From Gracilaria gracilis (Eukaryota; Rhodophyta; Florideophyceae; Gracilariales; Gracilariaceae): a stretch of DNA of 64,000 nucleotides. Positions 20,776 through 31,327 of this stretch are shown in pieces. The stretch spans positions 682,001 through 746,000 of the forward strand of contig JARGSG010000197.1 of NCBI GenBank assembly GCA_030374805.1, written 5' to 3'. The notes beneath the pieces were generated by a model. The model had not been told where the DNA came from. It did no database searches and saw only the letters and a list, made by a program, of their open reading frames with translations. Numbering within the stretch: position 1 is the stretch's first letter; every line of letters begins with the position of its first letter. Position numbers and translations under genes: made by a program.

Positions 20776-22679
20776 TCAGGTAGAACCGGTGAAAGCGCCG
20801 ATGTAACCGAGGAGTGAAGGAAGAAGCGCGGTAATTGTGACGGAGAATTTGACCGAAGCCGAGGATCGAAGATGATCGGAGGATTCCAAACCAAGGAAGT
20901 ACTTTCTCGCAGGTGGAGTGGGTAGAGAGAGGAACTGGGTGGGTGGTGTTCGGAGTTTTTCGATGGCGGCGAGCATGATGAATTCGGAAACGCCAAAGTT
21001 GTGGAGGGGTTTGAAGGGAAAATGTTCTAAGGAGAGAGGAGCGCCGTGATGTTGAGAAGAGAATAAGATTGGGAGATGGAGGAGTACTTTGCGAGGGAGA
21101 GGGAGTGGAGGGCTTCAAAGGATATTTCCTTTGTCTTGCAGAATACTCAGTGCTTGCGGCCAAGGAGAATGTTTCGTGATTCTCGGAGGAGAGGGGATTG
21201 GGATTTGCGTGCGGCATTGGTCTGGTCCTGGGTTCGGGTGAGCGGAGTGTGATTTGCGTGCGGCGTGGGTCTGTTCCTGGTTTCGGAGGGAAGGGTATTG
21301 ATTGTGTAGAGCGAGGTCCGAGGGGGAGGCGCTGCACCTGTGAAAAGGGTCTTAGGGGAGTGTTCCGTGCGAGATGACGAGGATTTCCTCCGCTTCCGGA
21401 ATTTCATCGGAGTAGCTGGCATTAATTGTGAAACAATGGGGGAGAACGCCATGGGGTTCACGGAAGGGAAACCCGTTGAGAGTGGTGAGCAGAGAGTTGA
21501 AAAGGTTTGAGATGGCGAGCTGAATCAGTTCCATTTTGGTCTGGTCTGGGATTGGAGAGGAGATTGGAGGGATGCCCTCGTGGCTTTCGGAGGCGCGGTT
21601 GGGTGGAAGGGGGTTGGCAAGTAGCCGAGAAGGATGGAGTTTCTAGTAACGCAATTGCGATGGAAGGAATAAAAGATGGTGAAGAATGTGATGTGAAGGT
21701 ATTAGGTGGTCGTAGGAAGAGAATTTGAGGAGGTGAAGGACTTGACTACGTACATTTGGAAGAGCTCGTAAAGGAGTCAATACCGGTGAGGTCGGGAGAT
21801 GGTCGGATGCATGAGTTGTAGGAGGACTGAATGAGGGCGGCTTTTAGGGAGGGGAAAGCTTCTTGGCCGAGGGCGGAGGCCATGGGGTGGAGGAAAGAAG
21901 GGTCGCCGGATGCAATGGTATTGGAGAGGGAGTGGAAGAAGGTTTTGTCAAAGGGTGCGAAGGCGAGTGGTTGTTTGAGGACCTGGGTGGCTTCTCTGTT
22001 GAAGACAGTGGTGAAGAAAAGCTGCTGTGCGTCTGTAAGGGTGGTGGGGGCGAGACAGATGGTGCGGAATTGGTGCTGGAGGTGGTGTTCCTGGAGCTTT
22101 ATGCGCTCGGTAGCGGAGCAGACGGCATTATGGAATGCGGATTTGGAGAAGGCGCGGTCGTGTGAGAAGGAAGATGACTTTGTGCGCCGTGCGGTGGCCG
22201 AGGGAGGAGGTGATGAAAGAGATGTATAGGGGCATTCCTTGGAGTTGGGGGTTGTCGAGAAGTTGAAAGGGAGTGGGGGTTGGGGGAAGTGGGGGAGGGG
22301 GGTGGTAGACAGACCAATGGGTCCTGTGGCATTATGGTAGGCGTCTTGGATGTGGAGTGGGAGGGAGAGTTCCTGGTGATGATAAGAGTTGTGTTATAGG
22401 ATGGCGACGGGGTCGAAAGGGCGGTTTGTGGGAGGGGATATAAAGAAAGTTGAGGGGTGGAATTGTGACCCTTGGTCCATGGGGGGAAGTAGGGGTGCCT
22501 CCGTCGGGGGAGAGGAAACGCTTGGTCGCGGTGAGGCGATTGGTGCATCTTCTCTGGTGCCTTTCGATTGCGGGGATGGATTGGCCGAAGAGGGACCAGC
22601 CTTTAAAGCAGCCATTTGGAATGTTGGGGAAGGGTGGAGGGCTGGCGGGGGATGAGGGGTTACGTACTGGGGAGCGCAT
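20776..22679 (-). pseudogene. Large decayed gene of unknown family in the 8.5-kb element
   Basis: The minus strand has long protein-like stretches without their own ATG, in changing frames. From the start there is a disordered Pro/Ser-rich region (about 22615-22400). PLYISFITSSLGHRTAHKV follows near 22210. An open stretch from about 22160 to 21756 contains HNAVCSATERIKLQEHH, RTICLAPTTLTDAQQLFFTT and PSFLHPMASALGQEAFPSL. MELIQLAISNLFNSLLTTLN lies at 21534-21352. The C-terminal stretch ending at 20776 has KFSVTITALLPSLLGYIGAF, the only hydrophobic segment. Near 21180-21290 two 45-bp units repeat in tandem (shared core CGCACGCAAATC). At least four frameshifts separate the parts. I do not recognise the family. 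Confidence 0.45.
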
Positions 22680-23126
22680 TATGGGCCATGGACGTTGGGA
22701 CAGAATGGTGGGGACGTTTACACATGGTTCGAAGGCGTTTCAAATATTGCTTTTATAAATGTATGCTGTAAACGTGTTGTCTAGTGAACCGATCTCCACA
22801 AATTGAAAAGGTATTCTTTGTATTTGTATACTTCTATCCCTATTCGATAAGCAGTTATGTAAGTATCTATATTACTATTCGCTATCGTATACATGAAAAT
22901 AGGTGGCACCTACACACCTACATTGCGCTGCGAAACTACCATAAACGGAAGAAGCATGCTAGTTTCCCTTCCACCCAAACTCGCAAAGATCGAAATGATT
23001 TGAAATAATTCTTTCGGAAAAAACTAGCAGAAGTGGAAAGGTGGAAATATTTTCGGAAATTAGCACTTCCAAATTTGGATAAATTCACCGGTTTTTCGTT
23101 CGTTTTAATTCGGTCATTTTTGACCG
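22680..23126. other. Right subterminal region of the 8.5-kb element
   Basis: It carries subterminal motifs: GCATGCTAGTTTCCC near 22954 and AAACTAGCAG near 23021. A/T-rich sequence follows, and no coding region is seen. It presumably also holds the promoter of the minus-strand gene starting near 22679. Confidence 0.4.
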
Positions 23127-23154
23127 CTAAACTAGCATTCCGATAACACCGACG
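23127..23154 (-). repeat. Right terminal inverted repeat of the 8.5-kb element
   Basis: On the minus strand it starts CGTCGGTGTTATCGGAATGC and matches the left terminus with two mismatches over 28 bp. The next bases, 23155-23156, are the duplicated TA. Confidence 0.85.
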
Positions 23155-24207
23155 TAGCTTCCTCTGCCAAATTAGCCGGCGTAGTTTGTCAGCGTTTGGC
23201 ATCAGAACACCGTTTTCATGGACTTCTATTCCCAATACGTCGGTGTATGCCGTCGTCCCAGGCCACGAAACCTTTCGAGGCTAGTACGGCAGCTTAATCC
23301 GATCTGATTCCTGTATTACCGCTTCTAAGGCCCCCCTAGCCTTTTCCAAATCTGTTCCAAGAGAAAAATAATCGTCTACATATGCTCCATAACTGAAATC
23401 CGAGATATCGATTAACCCTGGTATCCAGTCCCTCGACGACAGTCCAGCCTTATCGAGCAGCTTTCCATAAATTGTTTGTGCGACATAAACGGAATGAGAC
23501 CATCCCATGGGCATTGATCGCATTACTGGATATAACTGCGACCCAGCCTGAACTATCGGAGGTAAACCGAAGTAAGGGCTCATCCACTCAGGCAATTTCA
23601 TCCTGTGAAATTGATTGTTCATATCTGATTTCCCTACATAAAGTTTTTGACCAGGGGCCATCCACAATCGTGCAAGGTGACCCGGGTTAGGCAAATCAAT
23701 TTTTGGAGGCTCATGGAACACTCTGTTTGCATTGCGTGCGTCAACGATTAATCTCTGTTTGCCCTTTTCAGTTTTCGGTACCGCGAAAACTCCGTTCATC
23801 ACCTTTGGGATCTCTTCCGTTAACCGAATAAGTCCGGCTTCTTCTAGCATCTTGACCAACTCGCCATAGTCTTTTTCCCGTACGCCACAGAAGGCGGTAT
23901 CAAGCGCTTCCCAATCGCTTGGTGGGCGCAACAGTAGTCCTTCTGTACCGTACGTTCCTTGGATGTCTTCTGGTAATGGGTCCAAGATATCGGCAGAGGC
24001 AGCCAGCCCGTGAGCTGGCAAAGAGACGCGCTCTGGGTTCAACCAGACCCACGTTCGTAGGTTGTTGTACTCAAAATCGGTTCCCTGCTCCTCTACAGAA
24101 AACCCGGCATCGAAATAATTTCGGCGGAAGGATTCTGCCCCGACGTCCCGTAAGTAGTTGGTCGCCAACTTTGGATAGCGTTTTTCCCTCGACTCCAGTT
24201 TTCGCAA
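23155..24207 (-). pseudogene. DIRS reverse transcriptase domain
   Basis: The frame is open upstream of 24207 back to TGA near 24262 without an ATG, so the start is uncertain. Reverse transcriptase blocks are LIVDARNANRVF, KSDMNNQFHRMKLPEWMSPY, MPMGWSHSVYVAQ and the catalytic YGAYVDDYF, with wording typical of DIRS rather than LTR elements. TAG at 23281 interrupts the frame, which then continues through LGIEVHENGVLMPNADKL to the border of the TIR element at 23155 and resumes at 14607. The protein would copy the DIRS RNA into circular DNA. One stop and one insertion make it inactive. Confidence 0.85.
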
Positions 24208-24431
24208 GAGAAGACATGTCCAGCAACGAGCCCATCGAGCCCTGTAACAAGATTGTACTCGACTTCCTCAACGATCTTCCGTTTCCGGTACCGCTAACTC
24301 CGTCGCTTGCTTGTACTCTCTTGCTGTTCCCCTCCACAAGAAGGGACCCACGGTAGGGGAAACATATCCCGCTTATCCGGTGCACTTAAGTTCATATTTG
24401 TTGTTGTCGTCAATATTTTTTATAAACCTCT

Positions 24432-25499
24432 CTAAGACGTCTCCCTGCATTCAGGCAGGGCAGACTTATCCTTCTTGGCCGAGGCCGATAGTTCCTTTCG
24501 TAGCTTAGCAGACTTGTGGAGCTTCCGCCTCAGGGATTCACTTACCAGTTCGTCATGCTCGTCCTCTATCTCTCGAGCTGCAGCCCAACTTCCAGTTTTA
24601 TCTGCCATAACAACAGCAGCGAGGCGTAGAATAGAAAGTTCAATTGCAGATTCGTTCTTGGCATGGATAAAACCTTGAGAACTGGTAATGCAATCAACGA
24701 TCTTAGCCAACGTACACGCTTCACGTTTATTACGTAAACTGCTTAGATGTCGAGCTTTAGTCCAAGCTGAAATAGTCGGATAATTAGTCAAGCCTTTTCG
24801 CAACTTGTTCTCTCCTTCAAGAGAGTGCATAAGGACAGTTTGCTCCGGGAAGGGACCACGCGCGAATTTCTTAAAGAATCGAGCGTTCGATCTCTTAGTC
24901 CCTCGCAAAGAAGTAGAAGAACTGCCGCCAAGATCGTCATCATCAGAGTCTGAGGAATCATTCTCGGTTTCGTCGCCGTTACCGACAACTATTCCAGTCC
25001 CGACTCAACCCAGGGTTTCCAATAAATCTTTCTTTTTGGTGCTACGATCCTTTTTCTTTACCTTCTGAAGTTCACTTTGGAGCTGCTCATGTTTTGCGTT
25101 CAGAACGGTCATATCCTTTTGAAGGGATTTTTCCATTTTCCTTAGCATTGCCATGATGTGACTATCGCCACTGCCTTCACCGGTTTTGGCTTTGGGCGGA
25201 ACGCCTTCCACCTCATCCCCGCTACTATCTTCATCCTCCGTGTCTTCATCGGTTTCGCTATCAACCTCCTCTTCGCTACCCTCTCCTTCTACCCCACCTT
25301 CTAACGGATAAGTCCCGTCTTGTAACTGCATCAGAATATCATCGGTTTTTCCCTCTTTGGGTATTCCGGCGATCTCCTTCCTGAGCGCGTTTAGCAGAGC
25401 TTTCTTGCTACGTTCGCGCTCCCCAAGATATCCGGACGTATTCTTTCCGAATTTTGCCCTGAAAATTTCCAGAGGGTCTTCTCCCTTCTTTTCACACAC
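24432..25499 (-). pseudogene. DIRS gag-like protein with one in-frame stop
   Basis: A single frame of 355 codons, interrupted once by TGA at 25005-25007, precedes the RT gene. The first half has CEKKGEDPLEIFRAKFGKN, a long acidic segment and a coiled-coil-like part (MLRKMEKSLQKDMTVLNAKH). The second half is basic and helical (TKRSNARFFKKFARGPFPEQ, then RLAAVVMADKTGSWAAAREI). No zinc knuckle is present, which is common in DIRS gag proteins. Position and composition support the call; the sequence itself is not conserved enough to be sure. Confidence 0.6.
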
Positions 25500-26094
25500 A
25501 GACCTTAAAAGGGAACATAAGGTCTGCTCTTTCTTGTTGTTACTATTGGCAAGTTACTCTCATCAGTGAATGGCTAACCCAGACCACCCCGAGGGCTACT
25601 TTAATCCGTAGCTTAAACTTGCGCGTTTAGGAGGGGCTGCCTCCGACTGTGCGCCGCTCTAAATAGAACCAGTCGTCACCTGACTCCCTTTCGAGAGGAA
25701 TTAAGTCAGCTTCGTACCTGCCAGCCCCCTAGTCCCTCGTAATAAATTACGTTTGACCAGTTGTACTGGACAGGCCTTGCACCACACCTGCCATTTCCAC
25801 GCACCGACTTACCACCTGAAGTCGGCACGGCTTCAAAACTCCACGATCCCTTATTTTCTTGCCTTCAAACCCGCTTCGCCTGACGTACACCGAAAGCTTT
25901 GATTAAAGACACGCCAAGGGCCGCATCTTACGATGATTAGAAGGTCCGCCGTAACGCATCAGGCCAAAACCAGTCAGCGGAACATCCCTTGAAACAAGTT
26001 TGGCTCTGACACCCAATTAAAGAAAGTCTAACATACGGTTTCCCGCTCTACTGCACTAGCCCTATAGCCTGAATACTGCCAAACTTGTGAGCAC
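25500..26094. other. Region upstream of DIRS gag, possible DIRS 5' end
   Basis: No gene is seen. It should contain the 5' terminal repeat or leader of the DIRS element, but no repeat shared with 7044-7462 was found. It is interrupted at 26100 by Gypsy element 2. Confidence 0.35.
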
Positions 26095-26099
26095 CGTCA
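26095..26099. repeat. Target-site duplication CGTCA, left of Gypsy element 2
   Basis: CGTCA stands directly before the LTR start TGTAGTACAATGAG and recurs at 57461-57465 directly after the last LTR. This fixes the whole 31-kb composite as one insertion. Confidence 0.85.
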
Positions 26100-26607
26100 T
26101 GTAGTACAATGAGACCTCAATTGGTTGGTGCCACGTGGGCCTACTGGTGCGCCTTGCTGGCTGCACTGTACCCAATTGGTATTCTGTATTTTATAATTTC
26201 TAATTTCTAATTTATAGTCTAGGATAGTTTAGCATTGCTGGCCCATGACAGTAGGTCATGGGCGCAGCCGATGACGTCATGCCCGCATGGGAGATCGGCG
26301 TCGGTGCACCTTGTATATATTACGGTGCACCTCGCCTTCCCCCTTGGGTATTGTAAAGTCAGGCACCATTAGGGCAGTAACTATACCATCTTGGTCACTT
26401 GCTACTCTATTACTATTCAGGTTTTACCGCGCGTCGACGTCTACTACCGTACACCTACACGGTCTAGACTAGTTGCCCCGCCGTTTGCCCCTGCGGGTTT
26501 CAGGTGCCCTACTACCATATTGGTTGTGTGTTTTTCCCCTTTAGGTTGAGCCCTCGCGCGCTCCCTTTACCAGGCGAACCCCACACCTTAGCGGTATTTT
26601 TACGACA
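26100..26607 (+). repeat. LTR 1 (full length, 508 bp) of Gypsy element 2
   Basis: It starts TGTAGTACAATGAGACC and ends TTTTTACGACA, with TG...CA termini. It is followed after three bases by the primer-binding site. It matches LTR 4 (54431-54938) with about eight differences by eye. Confidence 0.9.
26314..26320 (+). promoter_or_regulatory. TATA-box candidate in the LTR
   Basis: TATATAT lies about 215 bp into the LTR and is retained in all short LTRs of this element. It is the best candidate core promoter for the element RNA. Confidence 0.5.
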
Positions 26608-26610
26608 TTT

Positions 26611-26629
26611 TGGTCTCCCGACTTAGAAG
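26611..26629 (+). promoter_or_regulatory. Primer-binding site of Gypsy element 2
   Basis: TGGTCTCCCGACTTAGAAG begins with TGG, as expected for pairing with a tRNA 3' CCA end, three bases after the LTR. The same 19 bases follow every LTR of this element and also the 5' LTR of element 3. I cannot name the tRNA. Confidence 0.75.
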
Positions 26630-26754
26630 TTTCTTGGTTTTTGTCGTACCTTTACTGGTAAACAGAAGACATTCGAAAGGATTCTGGAAGTTCACACACC
26701 CATTTGGTTTCGTAGGAATACTCGCAAAGCAATTGGATACCACTATTGGTCACT

Positions 26755-28750
26755 ATGGAAAGACCTACAAGGATTACTCGTGGCTCTAGCGCGCCACCTA
26801 GCCACAAGGGTTCTGCTGCGGCTTCGGCCGCCAAACCCATTCTGGATAATCCCGAGGAGCTGCTTCGGCAACCTCGGGCCGGAACCTCAAAGGATACGGG
26901 CACTCAGCCACCGTTGGCTCCTGAACCTAGTAAGGAATTGCCGACAACGGTTGAGGACCTTTGGCTCCAATTGGAAGATCGAGCGAAAGCTCTTTTTACC
27001 GCTACGGTTAATGAAGCTATGACCTCAATGGACATGGACGCCGTTACCCGCTTGGTGGTTGATCGAGCCGTGCACGAGCTTTCTCAACGCATACCTAAAT
27101 TGGTTGAAACATACCTCTGAACGGGTGCCCGGGAGCATATCTACCGAGTGCTTCAAGACCTTTGGGTTTCCGAAGGAATGGCGGAAACAAAAACCCCTGG
27201 GGTGAATATGGTTAGTCGCATACCACAAGGGATCCCTGCCGGTTCTTCCGCACCAATCAAGCCAATTCCGGCCGATAGTGCGTACGTACAAAGTTTAAGG
27301 CAAGATCAAGAGGTCCATATAGAGATGAGCCCTCGAGACGTGTACTTGCCACCCATTGGAGGTAACGTTCGAAAGGACACCAAGACTGGTGGACCTGAGG
27401 ACAATTCGTCTGACCCAGAAGAGGGGCGACGAAGAAGAAACCGCAAGGGTAAAGAAAGGAGGAGAAAAAAGGGAAAGAATCGCGGCTACGACTCTGTCCC
27501 CGATTCCTCGAGCTCCGATACCGATACTGGTTCATCGTCGCCTGATGACCGTAAAGGTAGACGCAAGAAGAAACCGAACAGGTTGGCGAGGAAGTCGTCA
27601 AAGAGAAACCGTAAAGGTAAGAAGAAACGGTACGAGTCGTCCGACTCGGATTCGGACACCGATACAACCATAGAGGTGCGTCAGCCGCTGAACGATCTGT
27701 TCACCAAAGCGGTTGATTATAGGTCATATCGGTTGAGAAACCGATCCTCTGCTTACACCCAAGAGGTTGCGCAGAAGATCACCAAGCACCATAAGAAGCG
27801 CAGCTTCCAGATGGGTGATACGACCTTCACAGGTGATGATCCCATTACGGTAATTGAGTTTCTGCAGAAGTTCAAAATTGCATGTGACCAAAATGGTTTT
27901 TCCGAAGGTGCTGCCATGTGGTTATTCCAGTTTTACCTTAAAGGTCAAGCTTACCACTTGATGCAAGGCAGGCTTCGTAGAAATACCATGGCGGTTGATG
28001 AAGAGGGGACAGAGATGTTAGAGACGTACCCAGAAGTGGTTAATTTCATGTTGGAAACTTACGCTACCGATGAGGTTATCCAGGAAGGTTACGCTGGGGT
28101 GCAGGCATATCGCCAACGCTCTAGCCAAACCGAAATGGAATTCTCGTTGGGCCTTTGGAATCTGGCCACCCGATGCGGTAATGTCTTTACCACTAGTAGG
28201 TTGAAGTCGCTTTTCGCCGACAATGTCGACAAAGCGATCCGTTCGCAGGTACGCAACTACCTGGCGAACAACCGTAAGGTGGAATATAATGGGCTTGCCC
28301 GTTATGCCCAGGGACTAGGCGACATTCTCCGTCACGGAAAGAAGCCGTCGGCGTCCCATACCTCAAAGGATAAAACCGAAACGGTCAGTATTGGAGCTAG
28401 AAGAAAGCACTACCTCAGAGGGTGATTCGCTCATTCGCGTACCAACGGGGATTGCGGTTCATCTCGTGACCGCGCCGCAGGCTCAATCATGAGCCACCTC
28501 CATTGGTAATTGGTCGTCGACAGTTACCACCAGCTTCGGTAAGGTCGCCACCAAGTGCGGCGAGCAGTCAACAAACCTCAACGGGTGGTTCGCAAGTATC
28601 TTCATATGCTACAGCACCGACCAATCCGGTGACCCGACCTACCTCTATGGCAATGCGTGATCCTCAGACAGGTGAATTGGTCTGCTGGCTCTGCTTATCG
28701 CCAGACCATCTGGCGAACAGATGTGACAAAATACCCCCAGGGGGTGCGTG
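26755..28750 (+). pseudogene. gag unit A of Gypsy element 2
   Basis: The frame begins MERPTRITRGSSAPPSHKG. TGA at 27118 is shared by all four gag copies. Copy A keeps Glu where copies B and C have TAG (DQE), but has single-base insertions near 28372 and 28525 that shift the frame. The central part has an Arg/Lys-Ser region and a capsid-like helical domain (MGDTTFTGDDPITVIEFLQK to CGNVFTTSRLKSLF). The zinc knuckle CWLCLSPDHLANRC is reached in another frame. The copy stops at the rearranged junction at 28751 and lacks everything downstream. Confidence 0.8.
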
Positions 28751-28751
28751 A

Positions 28752-28802
28752 GCACCAGTAGGCCCACGTGGCATCAACCCAGTGAGGTCTCATGGTACTA
28801 CA
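28752..28802 (-). repeat. Junction A: inverted fragment of the LTR start
   Basis: These 51 bp are the reverse complement of about the first 50 bp of the LTR, ending ATGGTACTACA. They are fused on the left to gag after GGGTGCGTGA and on the right to LTR position about 180. The same fusion recurs at 31277 and 57080. Confidence 0.85.
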
Positions 28803-29133
28803 TATGCCCGCATGGGAGATCGGCGTCGGTGCACCTTGTATATATTGCATTGCACCTCGCCTTCCCCCTTGGGTATGTGTAAAGTCAGGCACCATTAGGG
28901 TAGTAACTATACCATCTTGGTCACTTGCTACTCTATTACTATTCAGGTTTTACCGCGCGTCGACGTCTACTACCGTACACCTACACGGTCTAGACTAGTT
29001 GCCCCGCCGTTTGCCCCTGCGGGTTTCAGGTGCCCTACTACCATATTGGTTGTGTGTTTTTCCCCTTTAGGTTGAGCCCTCGCGCGCTCCCTTTACCGGG
29101 CGAACCCCACACCTTAGCGGTATTTGTACGACA
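28803..29133 (+). repeat. Short LTR 2 (331 bp) of Gypsy element 2
   Basis: It lacks the first 177 bp of the LTR but keeps the TATA-like box, the remainder to TACGACA, and the primer-binding site just downstream. Confidence 0.85.
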
Positions 29134-29281
29134 TTTTGGTCTCCCGACTTAGAAGTTTCTTGGTTTTTGGTCGTACCTTTACTGGTAAACAGAAGACATT
29201 CGAAAGGATTCTGGAAGTTCACACACCCATTTGGTTTCGTAGGAATACTCGCAAAGCAATTGGATACCACTATTGGTCACT

Positions 29282-31276
29282 ATGGAAAGACCTACAAGGA
29301 TTACTCGTGGCTCTAGCGCGCCACCTAGCCACAAGGGTTCTGCTGCGGCTTCGGCCGCCAAACCCATTCTGGATAATCCCGAGGAGCTGCTTCGGCAACC
29401 TCGGGCCGGAACCTCAAAGGATACGGGCACTCAGCCACCGTTGGCTCCTGAACCTAGTAAGGAATTGCCGACAACGGTTGAGGACCTTTGGCTCCAATTG
29501 GAAGATCGAGCGAAAGCTCTTTTTACCGCTACGGTTAATGAAGCTATGACCTCAATGGACATGGACGCCGTTACCCGCTTGGTGGTTGATCGAGCCGTGC
29601 ACGAGCTTTCTCAACGCATACCTAAATTGGTTGAAACATACCTCTGAACGGGTGCCCGGGAGCATATCTACCGAGTGCTTCAAGACCTTTGGGTTTCCGA
29701 AGGAATGGCGGAAACAAAAACCCCTGGGGTGAATATGGTTAGTCGCATACCACAAGGGATCCCTGCCGGTTCTTCCGCACCAATCAAGCCAATTCCGGCC
29801 GATAGTGCGTACGTACAAAGTTTAAGGCAAGATCAATAGGGCCATATAGAGATGAGCCCTCGAGACGTGTACTTGCCACCCATTGGAGGGTAACGTTCGA
29901 AAGGACACCAAGACTGGTGGACCTGAGGACAATTCGTCTGACCCAGAAGAGGGGCGACGAAGAAGAAACCGCAAGGGTAAAGAAAGGAGGAGAAAAAAGG
30001 GAAAGAATCGCGGCTACGACTCTGTCCCCGATTCCTCGAGCTCCGATACCGATACTGGTTCATCGTCGCCTGATGACCGTAAAGGTAGACGCAAGAAGAA
30101 ACCGAACAGGTTGGCGAGGAAGTCGTCAAAGAGAAACCGTAAAGGTAAGAAGAAACGGTACGAGTCGTCCGACTCGGATTCGGACACCGATACAACCATA
30201 GAGGTGCGTCAGCCGCTGAACGATCTGTTCACCAAAGCGGTTGATTATAGGTCATATCGGTTGAGAAACCGATCCTCTGCTTACACCCAAGAGGTTGCGC
30301 AGAAGATCACCAAGCACCATAAGAAGCGCAGCTTCCAGATGGGTGATACGACCTTCACAGGTGATGATCCCATTACGGTAATTGAGTTTCTGCAGAAGTT
30401 CAAAATTGCATGTGACCAAAATGGTTTTTCCGAAGGTGCTGCCATGTGGTTATTCCAGTTTTACCTTAAAGGTCAAGCTTACCACTTGCTGCAAGGCAGG
30501 CTTCGTAGAAATACCATGGCGGTTGATGAAGAGGGGACAGAGATGTTAGAGACGTACCCAGAAGTGGTTAATTTCATGTTGGAAACTTACGCTACCGATG
30601 AGGTTATCCAGGAAGGTTACGCTGGGGTGCAGGCATATCGCCAACGCTCTAGCCAAACCGAAATGGAATTCTCGTTGGGCCTTTGGAATCTGGCCACCCG
30701 ATGCGGTAATGTCTTTACCACTAGTAGGTTGAAGTCGCTTTTCGCCGACAATGTCGACAAAGCGATCCGTTCGCAGGTACGCAACTACCTGGCGAACAAC
30801 CGTAAGGTGGAATATAATGGGCTTGCCCGTTATGCCCAGGGACTAGGCGACACTCTCCGTCACGGAAAGAAGCCGTCGGCGTCCCATACCTCAAAGGATA
30901 AACCGAAACGGTCAGTATTGGAGCTAGAAGAAAGCACTACCTCAGAGGGTGATTCGCTCATTCGCGTACCAACGGGGATTGCGGTTCATCTCGTGACCGC
31001 GCCGCAGGCTCAGTCATGAGCCACCTCCATTGGTAATTGGTCGTCGACAGTACCACCAGCTTCGGTAAGGTCGCCACCAAGTGCGGCGAGCAGTCAACAA
31101 ACCTCAACGGGTGGTTCGCAAGTATCTTCATATGCTACAGCACCGACCAATCCGGTGACCCGACCTACCTCTATGGCAATGCGTGATCCTCAGACAGGTG
31201 AATTGGTCTGCTGGCTCTGCTTATCGCCAGACCATCTGGCGAACAGATGCGACAAAATACCCCCAGGGGTGCGTGA
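29282..31276 (+). pseudogene. gag unit B of Gypsy element 2
   Basis: It is nearly identical to gag A but broken differently. The shared TGA is at 29645, TAG replaces a Glu codon near 29837, and an extra G near 29888 shifts the frame. The main open part, 29883-31019, carries the basic region and the capsid-like domain. The shared TGA at 31017 precedes the zinc-knuckle part. It ends at the same junction point as copy A. Confidence 0.8.
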
Positions 31277-31327
31277 GCACCAGTAGGCCCACGTGGCATC
31301 AACCCAGTGAGGTCTCATGGTACTACA
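31277..31327 (-). repeat. Junction B: inverted fragment of the LTR start
   Basis: The 51-bp inverted LTR start and breakpoints are the same as at 28752-28802. Confidence 0.85.

Larger units (their letters stand above)
14608..23154. mobile_element. 8.5-kb terminal-inverted-repeat DNA element with unusual contents
   Basis: The ends are 28-bp inverted repeats with two mismatches, starting CGTCGGTGTT and continuing GGAATGCTAGTTTAG. The flanking dinucleotide on both sides is TA. The insertion splits the DIRS RT/RNase H gene, and removing it with one TA leaves an uninterrupted frame, so both borders are well fixed. The motif GCTAGT (or ACTAGC) recurs at least five times within 180 bp of the left end and three times within 200 bp of the right end, as transposase-binding subterminal repeats do. 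Inside are four decayed coding regions (14876-15909 minus, 16317-17148 plus, 17351-17817 minus, 20776-22679 minus) and a hairpin array (18269-20281). No transposase was recognised, so the superfamily is open. Confidence 0.8.
7463..25499 (-). mobile_element. DIRS-type tyrosine-recombinase retroelement, heavily interrupted
   Basis: Reading down the minus strand there is a gag-like ORF (25499-24432), a DIRS-type reverse transcriptase with YVDD (24207-23155), RNase H (14607-13946), and an overlapping tyrosine recombinase (14043-13571, then 8034-7463). This gene order, with RNase H overlapping the recombinase and no integrase, is the DIRS arrangement. Three later elements sit inside or next to it: Gypsy element 1, the 8.5-kb TIR element and Gypsy element 2. 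Each coding part has in-frame stops or frameshifts, so the element is dead. The outer termini were not identified, and DIRS sequence may continue to 26099 and resume at 57461. Confidence 0.8.

Noticed and set aside
20705-21337. Minus-strand 210-codon Pro/Arg/Ser frame
   Set aside because: It shadows neighbouring frames in which the composition is more protein-like; no conserved segment.
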